64,000 bases of DNA. Origin: Bacteroidota bacterium (GTDB lineage Bacteria; Bacteroidota; Rhodothermia; Rhodothermales; Rubricoccaceae). The notes beneath the pieces are model-generated. The model was given only the letters and a program-made list of their open reading frames with translations, was not told the origin of the DNA and did not search any database. The position numbers were made by a program, and so were the translations under genes. The first letter of the stretch is position 1; each line of letters opens with the position of its first letter. Where the stretch lies: contig JBCBNX010000004.1 of assembly GCA_039821555.1 (NCBI GenBank), positions 56,836 through 120,835 of the forward strand, given 5' to 3'. This document shows, one piece after another, positions 27,115 through 36,400 of the stretch.

Positions 27115-27855
27115 ATGCACGCCGTTCTTCGCCTCGTGATCGCTCGACATGAACCTGGGAACTCGACCGACTTCGTTCCAGATCTGGAGGCTGTATCGCC
27201 CGATTCCGCCGATAGGCCGCCCTTCGAAAGGGACGAGGCGTCTGTTTCCCGCAAGGCTAGGGTCCTGCGCCGTGCTGGCATGTTGGGGCTCGAACTGGTC
27301 GTTGTCTTCGCTGGGGTGTACGCCGCCTTCCTGCTCAGCGCCTACCAGCAGACCCGGAAAGACGACGCTCGCCGCACCGCGATCTACGAGGTGCTGCTGG
27401 CCGAAGCGGAGCAGACCGCCGACTTCGCGCGGTGGTACCAGTCGTACTTCGAGACGAACTACGCGGAGCCGATGCTCCAACCGTACGAGCGCGGCGAGCG
27501 GCCGCCGATCTACGGGCTCTGGCTGCCGACGGCCCGGCAGAGCAGGACGTGGACGGCCATGCTGGAGGCGGGCGTCGACCTGCTCGACCCGGCCTTCATC
27601 CAACAGGTCGAGGCGCACCGCTCCCGCGTCCAGTTCATGATCGACCAGACGGACCGGGCCGTGCGCCTCAGCGACGAGAAGATCGAGCCGGTGCCCAGCC
27701 AAGACGACTTCTACGGCCCAGACGGGCGCCTCCGAAAACCCTACCGCTGGTATCCGCGCCTGCTCGGCTACCTCAGTGGCAACGCCGTGAACGTGGAAGC
27801 CTCGGCCGACAGCCTACAAACCGCCATTCGCCTCCGCATCGAAGCCGAGCAGTAG
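27115..27855 (+). CDS. Hypothetical single-pass membrane protein
   Basis: 246 residues. A charged N-terminal stretch precedes one membrane segment at about residues 56-78 (LGLELVVVFAGVYAAFLLSA), followed by a soluble helical domain with AIYEVLLAEAEQTADFARW and RSRVQFMIDQTDRAV. The pattern of a helix with VVVFAGVYAAFLL then a helical body recalls membrane proteins of Bacteroidota such as the DUF6090 group, but this is a weak resemblance. It converges on the GH17-like pair. Function unknown; the start is uncertain. Confidence 0.65.
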   Translation: MHAVLRLVIARHEPGNSTDFVPDLEAVSPDSADRPPFERDEASVSRKARVLRRAGMLGLELVVVFAGVYAAFLLSAYQQTRKDDARRTAIYEVLLAEAEQTADFARWYQSYFETNYAEPMLQPYERGERPPIYGLWLPTARQSRTWTAMLEAGVDLLDPAFIQQVEAHRSRVQFMIDQTDRAVRLSDEKIEPVPSQDDFYGPDGRLRKPYRWYPRLLGYLSGNAVNVEASADSLQTAIRLRIEAEQ

Positions 27856-27906
27856 GCTGATCCCTCGCTCCTCATGTTCGCAGAGCAACTAGAAGTGAGG
27901 CACGGG

Positions 27907-28848
27907 CTACGTGCGCGCGTGAAGCTCTAGCATCGCCCGCTTGGGCGTCCGGTCCTCGTGGTAGAGCCCCCAGTGCTTCTCCGGCTCCATGGGGTCCGGC
28001 GACCCCTTCCACGGCTCGTCGAACGCCTCGAAGACGAAGGTGAGGACCTGGTGGGCCTCGCTCCACGCCATGAGCTGCTGGACGTAGGCCGCCTGCAGTT
28101 CCTGCGACGCATTCCACGGCTCGATGCCGCGCCCGTTCGAGCCGGTCGTCCACCCTGCCTCGGTGATGATCACGGGGAGGTCGGGGTAGTGGTCGGCTAC
28201 GCTGCGGTAGTTCTGCTGCGTGTAGTCGAGTGCGCGGTCGAGGGGCTGGTACTCCCAGACGGGATACGTGTGGACCGAGAGGAAGTCCAGTTCGGCAGCG
28301 AGCGGGGCGAGCTTGGTGGTCCAAGGGACGTAGTTCTCGCAAAACGTGACCGGCTGCGTGGCCCCGGCCTTGACACGCCGCGCAAAGTCCACCAGACGCT
28401 CGACCGGCACGAGGTGGTCGGTCCACTCGACCGCCGCCTCATTGCCTACGGACACGGCAACGACCGTCTCCGGGTGGGCGTTCGCGAGCGCGATCAGCCG
28501 GTCGATCTGGGCGTCGTTGTCGGCGCGGTTGGTGGCCAATTGCTCGTCGGAGTAGTGCGCGTCCCAGGGGCAGCTGGGATTGCTGAGCTCGGCCCGCACG
28601 TCGGCGCCCAGCAGCACCTGGAAGGGGAAGCCCTCGGCGCGGATGGCTTCGAGCACCAACTCGGCGTGCCGGCTGGGGTCGTAGAGCCGCAGGTAGCGCC
28701 ACGTCGGCGCGAGGAGGCGGAGGTCCTCGCAGACCTGCTCGTAGGTGGGGTAGACCCCGGTCACGGGCGACTGCCCCGCGCGGTACCCCGAGTAGCAAAT
28801 CGCGGGGCCGACGTCGATGCCGGGCACCGTGCCTTTCGTGTTGGTCAT
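27907..28848 (-). CDS. GH17-like glycoside hydrolase 1 (beta-1,3-glucanase family)
   Basis: 313 residues from ATG 28848. A TIM-barrel enzyme with the GH17 pair of catalytic glutamates: VSVGNEAAVEW (acid/base Glu after Asn) near residue 138 and VIITEAGWTTGS (nucleophile) near 222. LRLYDPSRHAELVLEAIRAE is typical of the second barrel strand. GH17 enzymes cut or transfer beta-1,3-glucans. No signal peptide is visible, so it may be cytoplasmic. It starts 2 bp after the stop of a related upstream gene, so the two form an operon. Confidence 0.8.
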   Translation of the reverse strand: MTNTKGTVPGIDVGPAICYSGYRAGQSPVTGVYPTYEQVCEDLRLLAPTWRYLRLYDPSRHAELVLEAIRAEGFPFQVLLGADVRAELSNPSCPWDAHYSDEQLATNRADNDAQIDRLIALANAHPETVVAVSVGNEAAVEWTDHLVPVERLVDFARRVKAGATQPVTFCENYVPWTTKLAPLAAELDFLSVHTYPVWEYQPLDRALDYTQQNYRSVADHYPDLPVIITEAGWTTGSNGRGIEPWNASQELQAAYVQQLMAWSEAHQVLTFVFEAFDEPWKGSPDPMEPEKHWGLYHEDRTPKRAMLELHART

Positions 28849-28850
28849 GG

Positions 28851-29780
28851 TCAGGCGTACTTCAGGTGGCCTTGGCTGTCCCACAGGCCCCAGTAGGCCC
28901 CCACGTCGCCCTCGTTGCCCGTCTTCCAGGCCTCGTCGAAGGCCGCGAAGTAGAAGATCTCGACGTCGTCCTCCTCGGCCCACGTGTAGGTGTTGATGAC
29001 GTACTCCAGCGCGTTGTCGTAGGAGGGTACCGCGTCCCCGAACGCTGTGCCGGACGTCGGCCAGCCGGTTTCGCTGATGATGACCTTCTTTCCGTTGGCC
29101 GCGCGCACGGCGCGTCGGTACATCTCCTTCATGTAGAGCAGGGCATAGTCGGCGGGGCAGCTTTCCCAGAAGGGGTAGCAGTTGACCATCAGCACGTCGC
29201 AGGCGTCCACGACGGCCGGGTGCTGCTCGAAGAGGAAGTACGCGTCGACGAAGCTGACGGGGAGCCCCTCGGGGACGGCGGCCTTCGCGCGGCCGATGTA
29301 GTCGAGGAGTTGCTGCTCAGTGATGTCGCGGCGCAGCAGGTTCTCGTTGCCGACGACGAAGAGGTCCGCGTAGCCAGCCTGCGCGATCTCGATGCCCGCG
29401 GCCAGCTCGACCTCGTTGCGCTCCAGGTCTTCGGTGAGGTCCACGCCGACCATGTTCTTGAGGCCGAACTCGCGGGCGATGCGGGGGACGTGCTGGTTGC
29501 CCTCGATGCAGCGGAAGGTGCGGATCCAGTGGGTGTAGGGCGCGATGATCGCGAGGCGGGCGCGGATCTGCTCCTCGCTCATCTCGTCACCGGGCTCCTG
29601 CCCGTCGAGGTAGGGGCTGAACGAGATACCGTGGATGCGGCGCTCCAGGATGCGGTGGAGGAGGTCGATCTTGTCCTGCGTGGACATGGACGAGAAGTCC
29701 ACGCCGCGCAGTGCCGTGCCTGAGGGCATCTGGTAGCCGCTCGACCGTTGGGAGACGAGGCCGCTGGATGAGGGGTGCAT
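28851..29780 (-). CDS. GH17-like glycoside hydrolase 2
   Basis: 309 residues from ATG 29780 (ATG 29729 is an alternative). The GH17 barrel starts with LRGVDFSS; the expected glutamates are in FVVGNENLLR near 160 and VIISETGWPTSG near 250. The sequence GISFSPYLDGQEP near the N-terminus is typical of bacterial GH17 proteins. No signal peptide. First gene of a two-gene operon with a second GH17 member; the pair may act on the same glucan. Substrate is inferred from family only. Confidence 0.82.
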   Translation of the reverse strand: MHPSSSGLVSQRSSGYQMPSGTALRGVDFSSMSTQDKIDLLHRILERRIHGISFSPYLDGQEPGDEMSEEQIRARLAIIAPYTHWIRTFRCIEGNQHVPRIAREFGLKNMVGVDLTEDLERNEVELAAGIEIAQAGYADLFVVGNENLLRRDITEQQLLDYIGRAKAAVPEGLPVSFVDAYFLFEQHPAVVDACDVLMVNCYPFWESCPADYALLYMKEMYRRAVRAANGKKVIISETGWPTSGTAFGDAVPSYDNALEYVINTYTWAEEDDVEIFYFAAFDEAWKTGNEGDVGAYWGLWDSQGHLKYA

Positions 29781-30053
29781 CAGGTTGGGACGGGTAGGTC
29801 GTTGAGGGGCGAGTGATTCCGTCCAGACGGCCAGGGTCCGTACAGACAGAGGAGCGTCCAAGCTACAAGGCGCGCCCCGCGAAGTTCGTCATCGAGGCAC
29901 GAAACCTGATCGGTGCGTTCCGTCGAGACGCCGGGGTGCGGAGATTGGGAGCCGCGGTTTTCCCCGGGCCGAAGTCGGCGGTACGTTCCTGACACGGTCG
30001 CCCATCCCGTAGCGCCGGGCGAGACGCGCCCTGCCTTCCTTTGCCTTCGCCTC

Positions 30054-30755
30054 ATGCCGACGCCTCCGCTCTCCGCGCTTCTCGTCTTTGCCAAGCGACC
30101 TGAGCCGGGGCGCGTCAAGACGAGGCTCACAGCGCTCCTGACCCCCGAGGAAGCCGCCGACCTCTACGCGGCGATGCTCCGCGACGCGCTCGACGCCTAC
30201 GCCGCACTCGGCTGTGCCGTCCGGCTCTATCTCGCTCCCGACGGACAGGGCAACGCCTCTGCGCTCCCCGACGGCTGGGTGCCCGACGGCGTGACCGTCC
30301 ACGCGCAGCACGGCGACGGCCTGGGCCAACGCATGCTCCACGCCTTCGTCGATGGCTTCCGCGCGGGGCACGAGCGTCTCGTCGTGATTGGCACCGACCA
30401 CCCGACGCTGCCGCTCGCCTACGTCGAGATGACGTTCGGACTGCTGCGCGAGGAGCCGCTGCGGGTCGTCCTCGGGCCGACGCACGACGGGGGCTACTAC
30501 CTCCTCGGCCAGAACGACCTCTTCCCGCGCCTCTTCACAGACATGACCTACAGCCACGACGGCGTCTTCGAGGAGACGCTCCGCCGCGCCGCCGAGGTCA
30601 CCGCCGAGCCCGTCGTCCTGCCGACGTGGTACGACGTGGACACGCCCGCCGAACTCCAGCAGCTGTGCCGCGAGATGGACGCGGGGGCCCCGGTGCCCCC
30701 GCGCACGGCTACCGCGTTGAGAGCCCTACGTGAGCGGTACGAGGACCTGCGGTAG
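30054..30755 (+). CDS. TIGR04282/DUF2064-type glycosyltransferase-like protein
   Basis: 233 residues from ATG 30054; upstream in-frame sequence is not conserved. The N-terminus LLVFAKRPEPGRVKTRL is diagnostic. VVIGTDHPTLPLAYV near 105 carries the Asp of a nucleotidyl/glycosyl transferase A fold, and VVLGPTHDGGYYLLG near 130 follows. Members often neighbour radical SAM or selenium/arsenic genes and are thought to be transferases; here the neighbours are GH17-like genes and fbp. Exact reaction unknown. Confidence 0.85.
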   Translation: MPTPPLSALLVFAKRPEPGRVKTRLTALLTPEEAADLYAAMLRDALDAYAALGCAVRLYLAPDGQGNASALPDGWVPDGVTVHAQHGDGLGQRMLHAFVDGFRAGHERLVVIGTDHPTLPLAYVEMTFGLLREEPLRVVLGPTHDGGYYLLGQNDLFPRLFTDMTYSHDGVFEETLRRAAEVTAEPVVLPTWYDVDTPAELQQLCREMDAGAPVPPRTATALRALRERYEDLR

Positions 30756-30908
30756 CGCCTCGGAGCCATCGGGCAGTCCCGGCAGCCGTGTGGGTGAACG
30801 CCGTACAGCATCGCTGCTCCGATGCACTAACTTCTCGGCACAGCCCCGAATTGGCGCTCGGCCCCATATCGGCACCGTCCATCCGCCCTCATCTTTCTAC
30901 GTTCCCCG

Positions 30909-31994
30909 ATGCCAGTATCCGCGAACGGCCTCGTGGCCCCGCTCAGCGGCAAGATCAAGACCCTCGAACAGTTCATCATTGAGCGCGAAAACGAGGTGCC
31001 GGGCACGACCGGGCAGTTCTCGCGCCTGCTACGCGACCTCGCGCTCGCGGCCAAGATCGTGGACCGCGACGTGCGCAAGGCCGGCCTCATCGATGACATC
31101 ATCGGCGAGACAGGTGACATCAACGTGCAGGGCGAGGTGCAGAAAAAGCTCGACCTGCTCGCCCACGAGGAGTTTGCCCGGGCCCTCCGGCGCGGCGGCG
31201 AGTGCTGCCTGATCGGCTCCGAAGAACACGCCGAGGCCATCCCTCTGACGATGGACAACGCCTCGGGCAAATACATCGTGCTCCTCGACCCGCTCGACGG
31301 GTCCTCGAACGTGGACGTGAACGTCTCCATCGGGACCATCTTCTCGATCTACCGCATGCCGGACGACCACCAGGGTGAGCCGACGCTGGAGCACGCCCTC
31401 CAGCCCGGCCGCAACCAGGTCGCCGCGGGCTATGTCGTCTACGGCTCCTCGACGATCCTCGTCTACACGACCGGCAACGGCGTCAACGGCTTCACGCTCG
31501 ACCCGTCCATCGGCGAGTTCCTGCTCTCGCACCCGAACATCACCTCGCCGCAGCACGGCAAGATCTACTCGATCAACGAGGGCAACTACAACTCGTGGTC
31601 GCGTGGGCTCAAGGAATACATCAAGTGGGCGCAGCAGGAGCACGCACCCTCGAAGCGGCCCTACACAAGCCGCTACATCGGCTCGTTCGTCTCGGACTTC
31701 CACCGCAACCTCATCAAGGGCGGGCTCTACATGTACCCCGCCTCGAACCGCGACCCGGAGGGTAAGCTGCGGCTGATGTACGAGGCCAACCCGATGGCCT
31801 TCCTCATCGAGCAGGCCGGAGGCCTCGCGCTCACCGGCAGCCAGCGTATCCTCGACGTGGTGCCGACCAAGCTGCACCAGCGCACGCCCGTCTACATCGG
31901 CAGCACGTGCATGGTGGAGGACGCCGTGGCCTTCCTCCGCGAGGAGACCGACGGCTCGACCTATGCCAACTTTTGCATGCCTGAGGAGGCGTGA
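30909..31994 (+). CDS. fbp: Fructose-1,6-bisphosphatase, class I
   Basis: 361 residues. Metal and substrate motifs are GSEEHAE at 103-109, LDPLDGSSNVDVNVSIGT at 126-143, YSINEGNY near 226 and KGGLYMYPAS near 278, with the full class I fold. It hydrolyses fructose-1,6-bisphosphate to fructose-6-phosphate in gluconeogenesis. The box TACGTTCC (30898-30905) directly before ATG 30909 resembles a -7 promoter element; if real, the transcript would be leaderless. The phosphatase gene downstream overlaps or follows closely. Confidence 0.96.
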   Translation: MPVSANGLVAPLSGKIKTLEQFIIERENEVPGTTGQFSRLLRDLALAAKIVDRDVRKAGLIDDIIGETGDINVQGEVQKKLDLLAHEEFARALRRGGECCLIGSEEHAEAIPLTMDNASGKYIVLLDPLDGSSNVDVNVSIGTIFSIYRMPDDHQGEPTLEHALQPGRNQVAAGYVVYGSSTILVYTTGNGVNGFTLDPSIGEFLLSHPNITSPQHGKIYSINEGNYNSWSRGLKEYIKWAQQEHAPSKRPYTSRYIGSFVSDFHRNLIKGGLYMYPASNRDPEGKLRLMYEANPMAFLIEQAGGLALTGSQRILDVVPTKLHQRTPVYIGSTCMVEDAVAFLREETDGSTYANFCMPEEA

Positions 31995-32017
31995 GCCTCG
32001 CCCCGCCGTCGGTGCTG

Positions 32018-32569
32018 ATGCGGCGCTTCGTTCTGGCGGGCGCGCTGGTGCTGGGGGCGTCGGGCTGCACCCCCCAGCCTGAGCGCACGTTCGATCCGCC
32101 GCCGACGGTGCTTTATCTGCTCCGGCACGCAGAGACAGGCGAAGGGCGCGATCCCGGACTGAGCGACGAGGGGCAGGCCCGTGCCGAGGCGCTCGCGGAT
32201 CTCCTCGCCGACCGGCGCATCGCCGCCATCTACACCTCGCAGTTCGCCCGCACGCAGGCGACGGCACAGCCGCTCGCGGACACGCTTGGTTTGGATGTGG
32301 CCGTGCGCCCACTCGACACCGCTGACCCGCGCGGTTCTGCCGCTCGGGCTATTTGTGAGATCGCAGCGGCGTACTTCCCGCAGCAGGTGGTGGTCGTGGG
32401 GCACAGCAACACCATCCCGGCGATGATCGAAGCGCTCACGGACACGCCGATGGCCGACCTCGCTCACGACGCCTACGGCGACCTCTTCGTTGTCACGATC
32501 ACGGCACACCCCGACCAGCGCACGCCCGACGATGTCACCGTTGAGCAGCAACGGTTCGGGACGCCATAG
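32018..32569 (+). CDS. Histidine phosphatase (phosphoglycerate mutase-like) lipoprotein
   Basis: 183 residues from ATG 32018; GTG 31991 overlapping the fbp stop is the alternative. A lipoprotein signal ends in LGASGC. The phosphohistidine motif LLRHAETGEG is at the start of the mature domain, with LSDEGQARAEALADLL, YTSQFARTQATAQPLA and VVVGHSNTIPAMIEAL following. This matches the small SixA/PGM-like branch. As a lipoprotein it would act in the envelope; the substrate is unknown. Probably co-transcribed with fbp. Confidence 0.85.
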   Translation: MRRFVLAGALVLGASGCTPQPERTFDPPPTVLYLLRHAETGEGRDPGLSDEGQARAEALADLLADRRIAAIYTSQFARTQATAQPLADTLGLDVAVRPLDTADPRGSAARAICEIAAAYFPQQVVVVGHSNTIPAMIEALTDTPMADLAHDAYGDLFVVTITAHPDQRTPDDVTVEQQRFGTP

Positions 32570-32819
32570 TTCAGAGGCCAGCGCTTTTAGGTGAGCCAAG
32601 CGCCTCGGTGAGCCGACTCGCGGTTATCAGAGGGCGGCATGCGTACGAGGAGCCGCGCAAGAAAAGTCGTTACGACGGCACAGTGCGCGTGCAAGAAGGA
32701 ATGTGGACGTTTTGGTTGTTTTTTTTGATGAAGTGGCCAGAATGATATTGACTGGGTACACGAATGAGTGTAGGCTCAGAACTCGGTAAACTAACGCTTC
32801 TACTATCGCTGGCTGTCCT

Positions 32820-33245
32820 GTGAATCGACGGAACCTGACCTGCATAGTCGCTCTGTTTCTCATCCTGTTTGCGACTCTGCCTACGGCCCTCAGCCAGGTT
32901 GTCATCAAGGAACGCATCGTGCTCGATCCTGACAGCGCTCAGGCGAGCCTGGAGGTAGTTCAAGGGCCTACAGCGTACTCCTGGCCTGGTAGCGTGCGGG
33001 GGCGGGGCACACTCAAGTTCTTCCTGTCCCCAGGTGCGCTTCTTCGGATACATCCGCTGTCTGCGCTCTCAGCCACCCTCACCACCACCAAGGGCCAGTC
33101 GTATGTCCTGCCCCTTGCCTCGACGGGTGCACAGACAGGTCAGCGTACCGTGTGTGAGCCCTCTGAAGATCCAGACTGGACGGCCTGCACCGAGTGGACG
33201 TACGGAGGGGGATTGCTCACGGAGATCCGCCTTGATAGCGACTAG
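32820..33245 (+). CDS. N-terminal fragment of the giant secreted toxin-like protein, ending at an in-frame amber codon
   Basis: 141 residues. A signal peptide (MNRRNLTCIVALFLILFATL, then PTALSQ) begins the mature part. The frame ends at TAG 33243-33245. The same frame stays open without a second stop from 33246 to 38261, and the translation immediately after the stop (SPGTLRLTGPGLDETYS) continues in the same style. So this is the start of the gene at 33408-38261 split by one codon, not a separate small gene. The interruption may be a disabling mutation, an amber read-through or an assembly error. Confidence 0.8.
   Translation: MNRRNLTCIVALFLILFATLPTALSQVVIKERIVLDPDSAQASLEVVQGPTAYSWPGSVRGRGTLKFFLSPGALLRIHPLSALSATLTTTKGQSYVLPLASTGAQTGQRTVCEPSEDPDWTACTEWTYGGGLLTEIRLDSD
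33243..33245 (+). other. In-frame TAG codon interrupting the giant gene
   Basis: Codons before the TAG read Leu-Asp-Ser-Asp and after it Ser-Pro-Gly-Thr-Leu-Arg-Leu. There is no frame change across the TAG. One base change from GAG, CAG, AAG, TAC, TGG or similar would explain it. Confidence 0.85.
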
Positions 33246-33407
33246 AGCCCAGGAACGCTACGTCTGACGGGGCCTGGTCTTGACGAGACCTACTCCATCG
33301 GACTTAGTGCTCCGCCCAATGAGAACCGCAACAAGAAGGAAGTCTCGCTCAACTGCGGGTACACCTACTACGCCTGGGCACCCTATCACCCATCGAACTG
33401 CCATTGT

Positions 33408-36400
33408 ATGGCCCAGCGCCAGGGGGAAGTCCATGGGAAAGTCAAGTTTCGGTGGGAGTTCGAGGCTGACCCTGCAGAGATTCTGATCGTCACGGCTAGA
33501 GATTCCATTCAGTACAAGCCAGGCCAACCGTACAGCACGGGCTCGTTCGCCGTCCAGGCGGCCTATGCCGACAGCACGGATGCCCCGCTCGCGAATAACA
33601 CCACGCTGACGTTTACGGCGAGCTCGACCACATACGGGAGCCTGGACAAGCAGTACTGCTACATGGGGTGCCGAAGGGAGAGCCGCAGCGGCACAGCCGA
33701 CGGTGTGAAATACCGCCGTGCCCGGTATAGGGTTAGCTACGTGGCTGACGGCAACACCGGAGACGGTAGCCCGCCTGCCGCCGCTGGGCCTTTGACAGAC
33801 ACGCGTCTCGAAGTAAGCGTGACCGATGGAGAGATCAGTGGATCGATGCCGGTCGTCATTCTGGGACCCTACGCCTTCGACCTGCGGGCGCAGCCAGACT
33901 CGCTCCTTGCGGGCAGCAACGAACGCTCTGCTCTCACCACTTCCCTAGTCGATCGCACCGGGACCCTCGACCGGAGCAACTTAACGGTCGATTTCGAGAT
34001 CGACGACACCGACTTAGCGAGGTTCGACGGCACTGACTGTGCGTCATCCTACGGCGAAGGCCCAACGCTGACAGGCGTTGCGCTCGCAGACGCCGAGTCG
34101 GGGTGCATCAAACTGGCGCCGAGTCAGGCCAGCCAGACGCCACAGCTGAGCCGGGTCGGTGCTCCAGGTACGAGCGGGATGGGCGACCAGGGAGGGCCAT
34201 CTGAAGCGAACACCGCGGTGGCTGGAACCGGACAGCCCAGTGAGTTTAGGGCGGACAGCGTTACCGTCACGGCTCGTTTGGTCGGAGGGCCTGATCTCGA
34301 GGCCACGGCTCCAGTGCGTATCTACCGGCCCGCAGCGCAGCTCCTCCTGCGGGAAGAAGACCCTGACGGAGACGGTATTTTCCGGATCTGGGTGGAGACG
34401 CCCGCTGGCTACGCCTGCCAAACGAGCTGCACGGACGTCCGAGTCACCGTAGATGCTGGACTGCTCTACAACCCGATCACCGGGGAGCAGGGGACGACGC
34501 TCCTCGTCGGGTGGGACACCATCACCGGAGTTGGCATCCAGTACTACCCCACACCCGACGCGCCGGACCCGCCAAACGAAGAAACCGTCGTCGCGACGGC
34601 GACACCCGAGACACCGATCCAGAACGACGACGGTGAGCCCATCGAAGGGGACAGCGAGGAAATCCTCGTCATTCAGCGCCCGACCACGCCGCCGCCCAGC
34701 AACGACCCCGACTCCCCGTGCGGCGACCCCACGGTGCCGCAGCGCCTCGCCGTCGCGATGGCGCCACCGGAGCTCTACGCTGGCGAGACGTCCGCCCTCA
34801 GCGTCACCGCTCTCAACTGCGCGGGCGCTCCCGTGACACTTGATGCCGGGACCACGCTCTACGTCCTCCTCAACCGCGGCGACGGGGGGCATCTCGCCGA
34901 CGGAAACGGGTCGGTGCCAGGTACCACCTACGTCACGACGACCTACGGGGCGATCGGGTCGGTGTACTTACAGGCGGTCGAGGAAGCCCCCGAAGCCGAC
35001 ACGCCTGTCGCCGTGGTCGTCACTATGAGCGGGGCCTCGGGAGAGGCCGCCGTCACTGTGCTTGCCGACGTGGCCCCTGTCGATCTGCGCATCGACAGCG
35101 ACAACGACGGGCAGATCACGGAGGCCGACGAGGCCATCGAGAATGACCCGGCTCGACTTGGGGCGCTCGTGGCCTACAACACCGACGACGACGACGGCAA
35201 CGATGTCCCTGACTACGACGACGCAGGAGGGTTCGCTGACGATGACCTCGAACGGATCGACCTCGTCGTGCCGGACCTCGACACCGGGACTGTCACGCTG
35301 AGCGTCACAGCAGGTGCAAGTCAGTTCCGGGTGTGGACGGATGCGTCCAAGGGTACCGAAGTCGTACTACCCGTGACGTGGGACGTTACAGCGGTGCCCG
35401 AAGTGCTCTTTATCGAGGGCATCGCATGGGAGGAGACCTACGCCGGGCTGCGCCTGGAACTCGACGAAGGCATCGCACTCCCCCCCGATGACCGCGTGGA
35501 CGACATCCGCTTCTACGTTGGCGATACAGGCCTCTCGTTTCCGACCCAGGCGGTCGCCGGCAGCGAGCCGTATGCGTATGTAGGTGGGTTCCCGAACCAG
35601 AGTGACCTACAGCTCCGGGTCTATCGTGATGACGTTCTTGTGACTGAATCAAATCTGACGGTATCGGAACTGGCCTTCGTTGAGCCCGTGGCGATCCCGC
35701 TGGACTGGGACGAGATCGGTCGTCAGTACCGAGTTGAGGTGGTTGCCGATCAGGGGCAGCTTGTGCTCCAGTCGGAGCCTTGCATAGTCGTTGTCGATGC
35801 ACCGCATACTGTCGTGCTGGGGCACCAGGACAACGGAGGATTCGTTGCTGATGGCATCTCTACCCGCGCGATTTCTGCCGTGGTCCGTGATCGTACGCTG
35901 AATAATGACGGGGTAGGGTATCCTGTCGCCGGTGTGCCTGTCTCCTTCTGGGTGACGGACAGTTTTGGGAGTACGATTGAGCGGGTAGCGACGACGGATG
36001 CAGACGGGGTGGCTACGGTCACACTGACGGCTCCACTGTCCGGCAGCACTTCGGTGAAAGCCCACGCCGGTACGGTGACGAGCGAGGTACTCCTCGTGGA
36101 AGCGACTCCGCTTACGCTGCGGCTTGATCCCACCAGCGACACGCTCGATGTTGCCACGCAAGAGGCTGTGACGTTCACGCTCTACACGAATGCCACGCCT
36201 GGTACTCCTGTGTACTGGACACTATCGAACCTAGTACCCGGCGCGGACGCGTATCCCCAAGGCATAGTGAGCGCTGGTGGAACCGCGCAACTCGTCGTCC
36301 AAGGCGAAGGGGCGCGTGTTGGCGAGGGCGTGGTCACAGCGACCGTCGGCACAAAGCTAGTCGCCTACGAGATCGACTACGTTTCTTCGGCTCCGCTCAG

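Noticed and set aside
31029..32312. 427-codon open frame antisense to fbp and the phosphatase
   Set aside because: Composition is that of an antisense shadow and it spans two well-supported genes.
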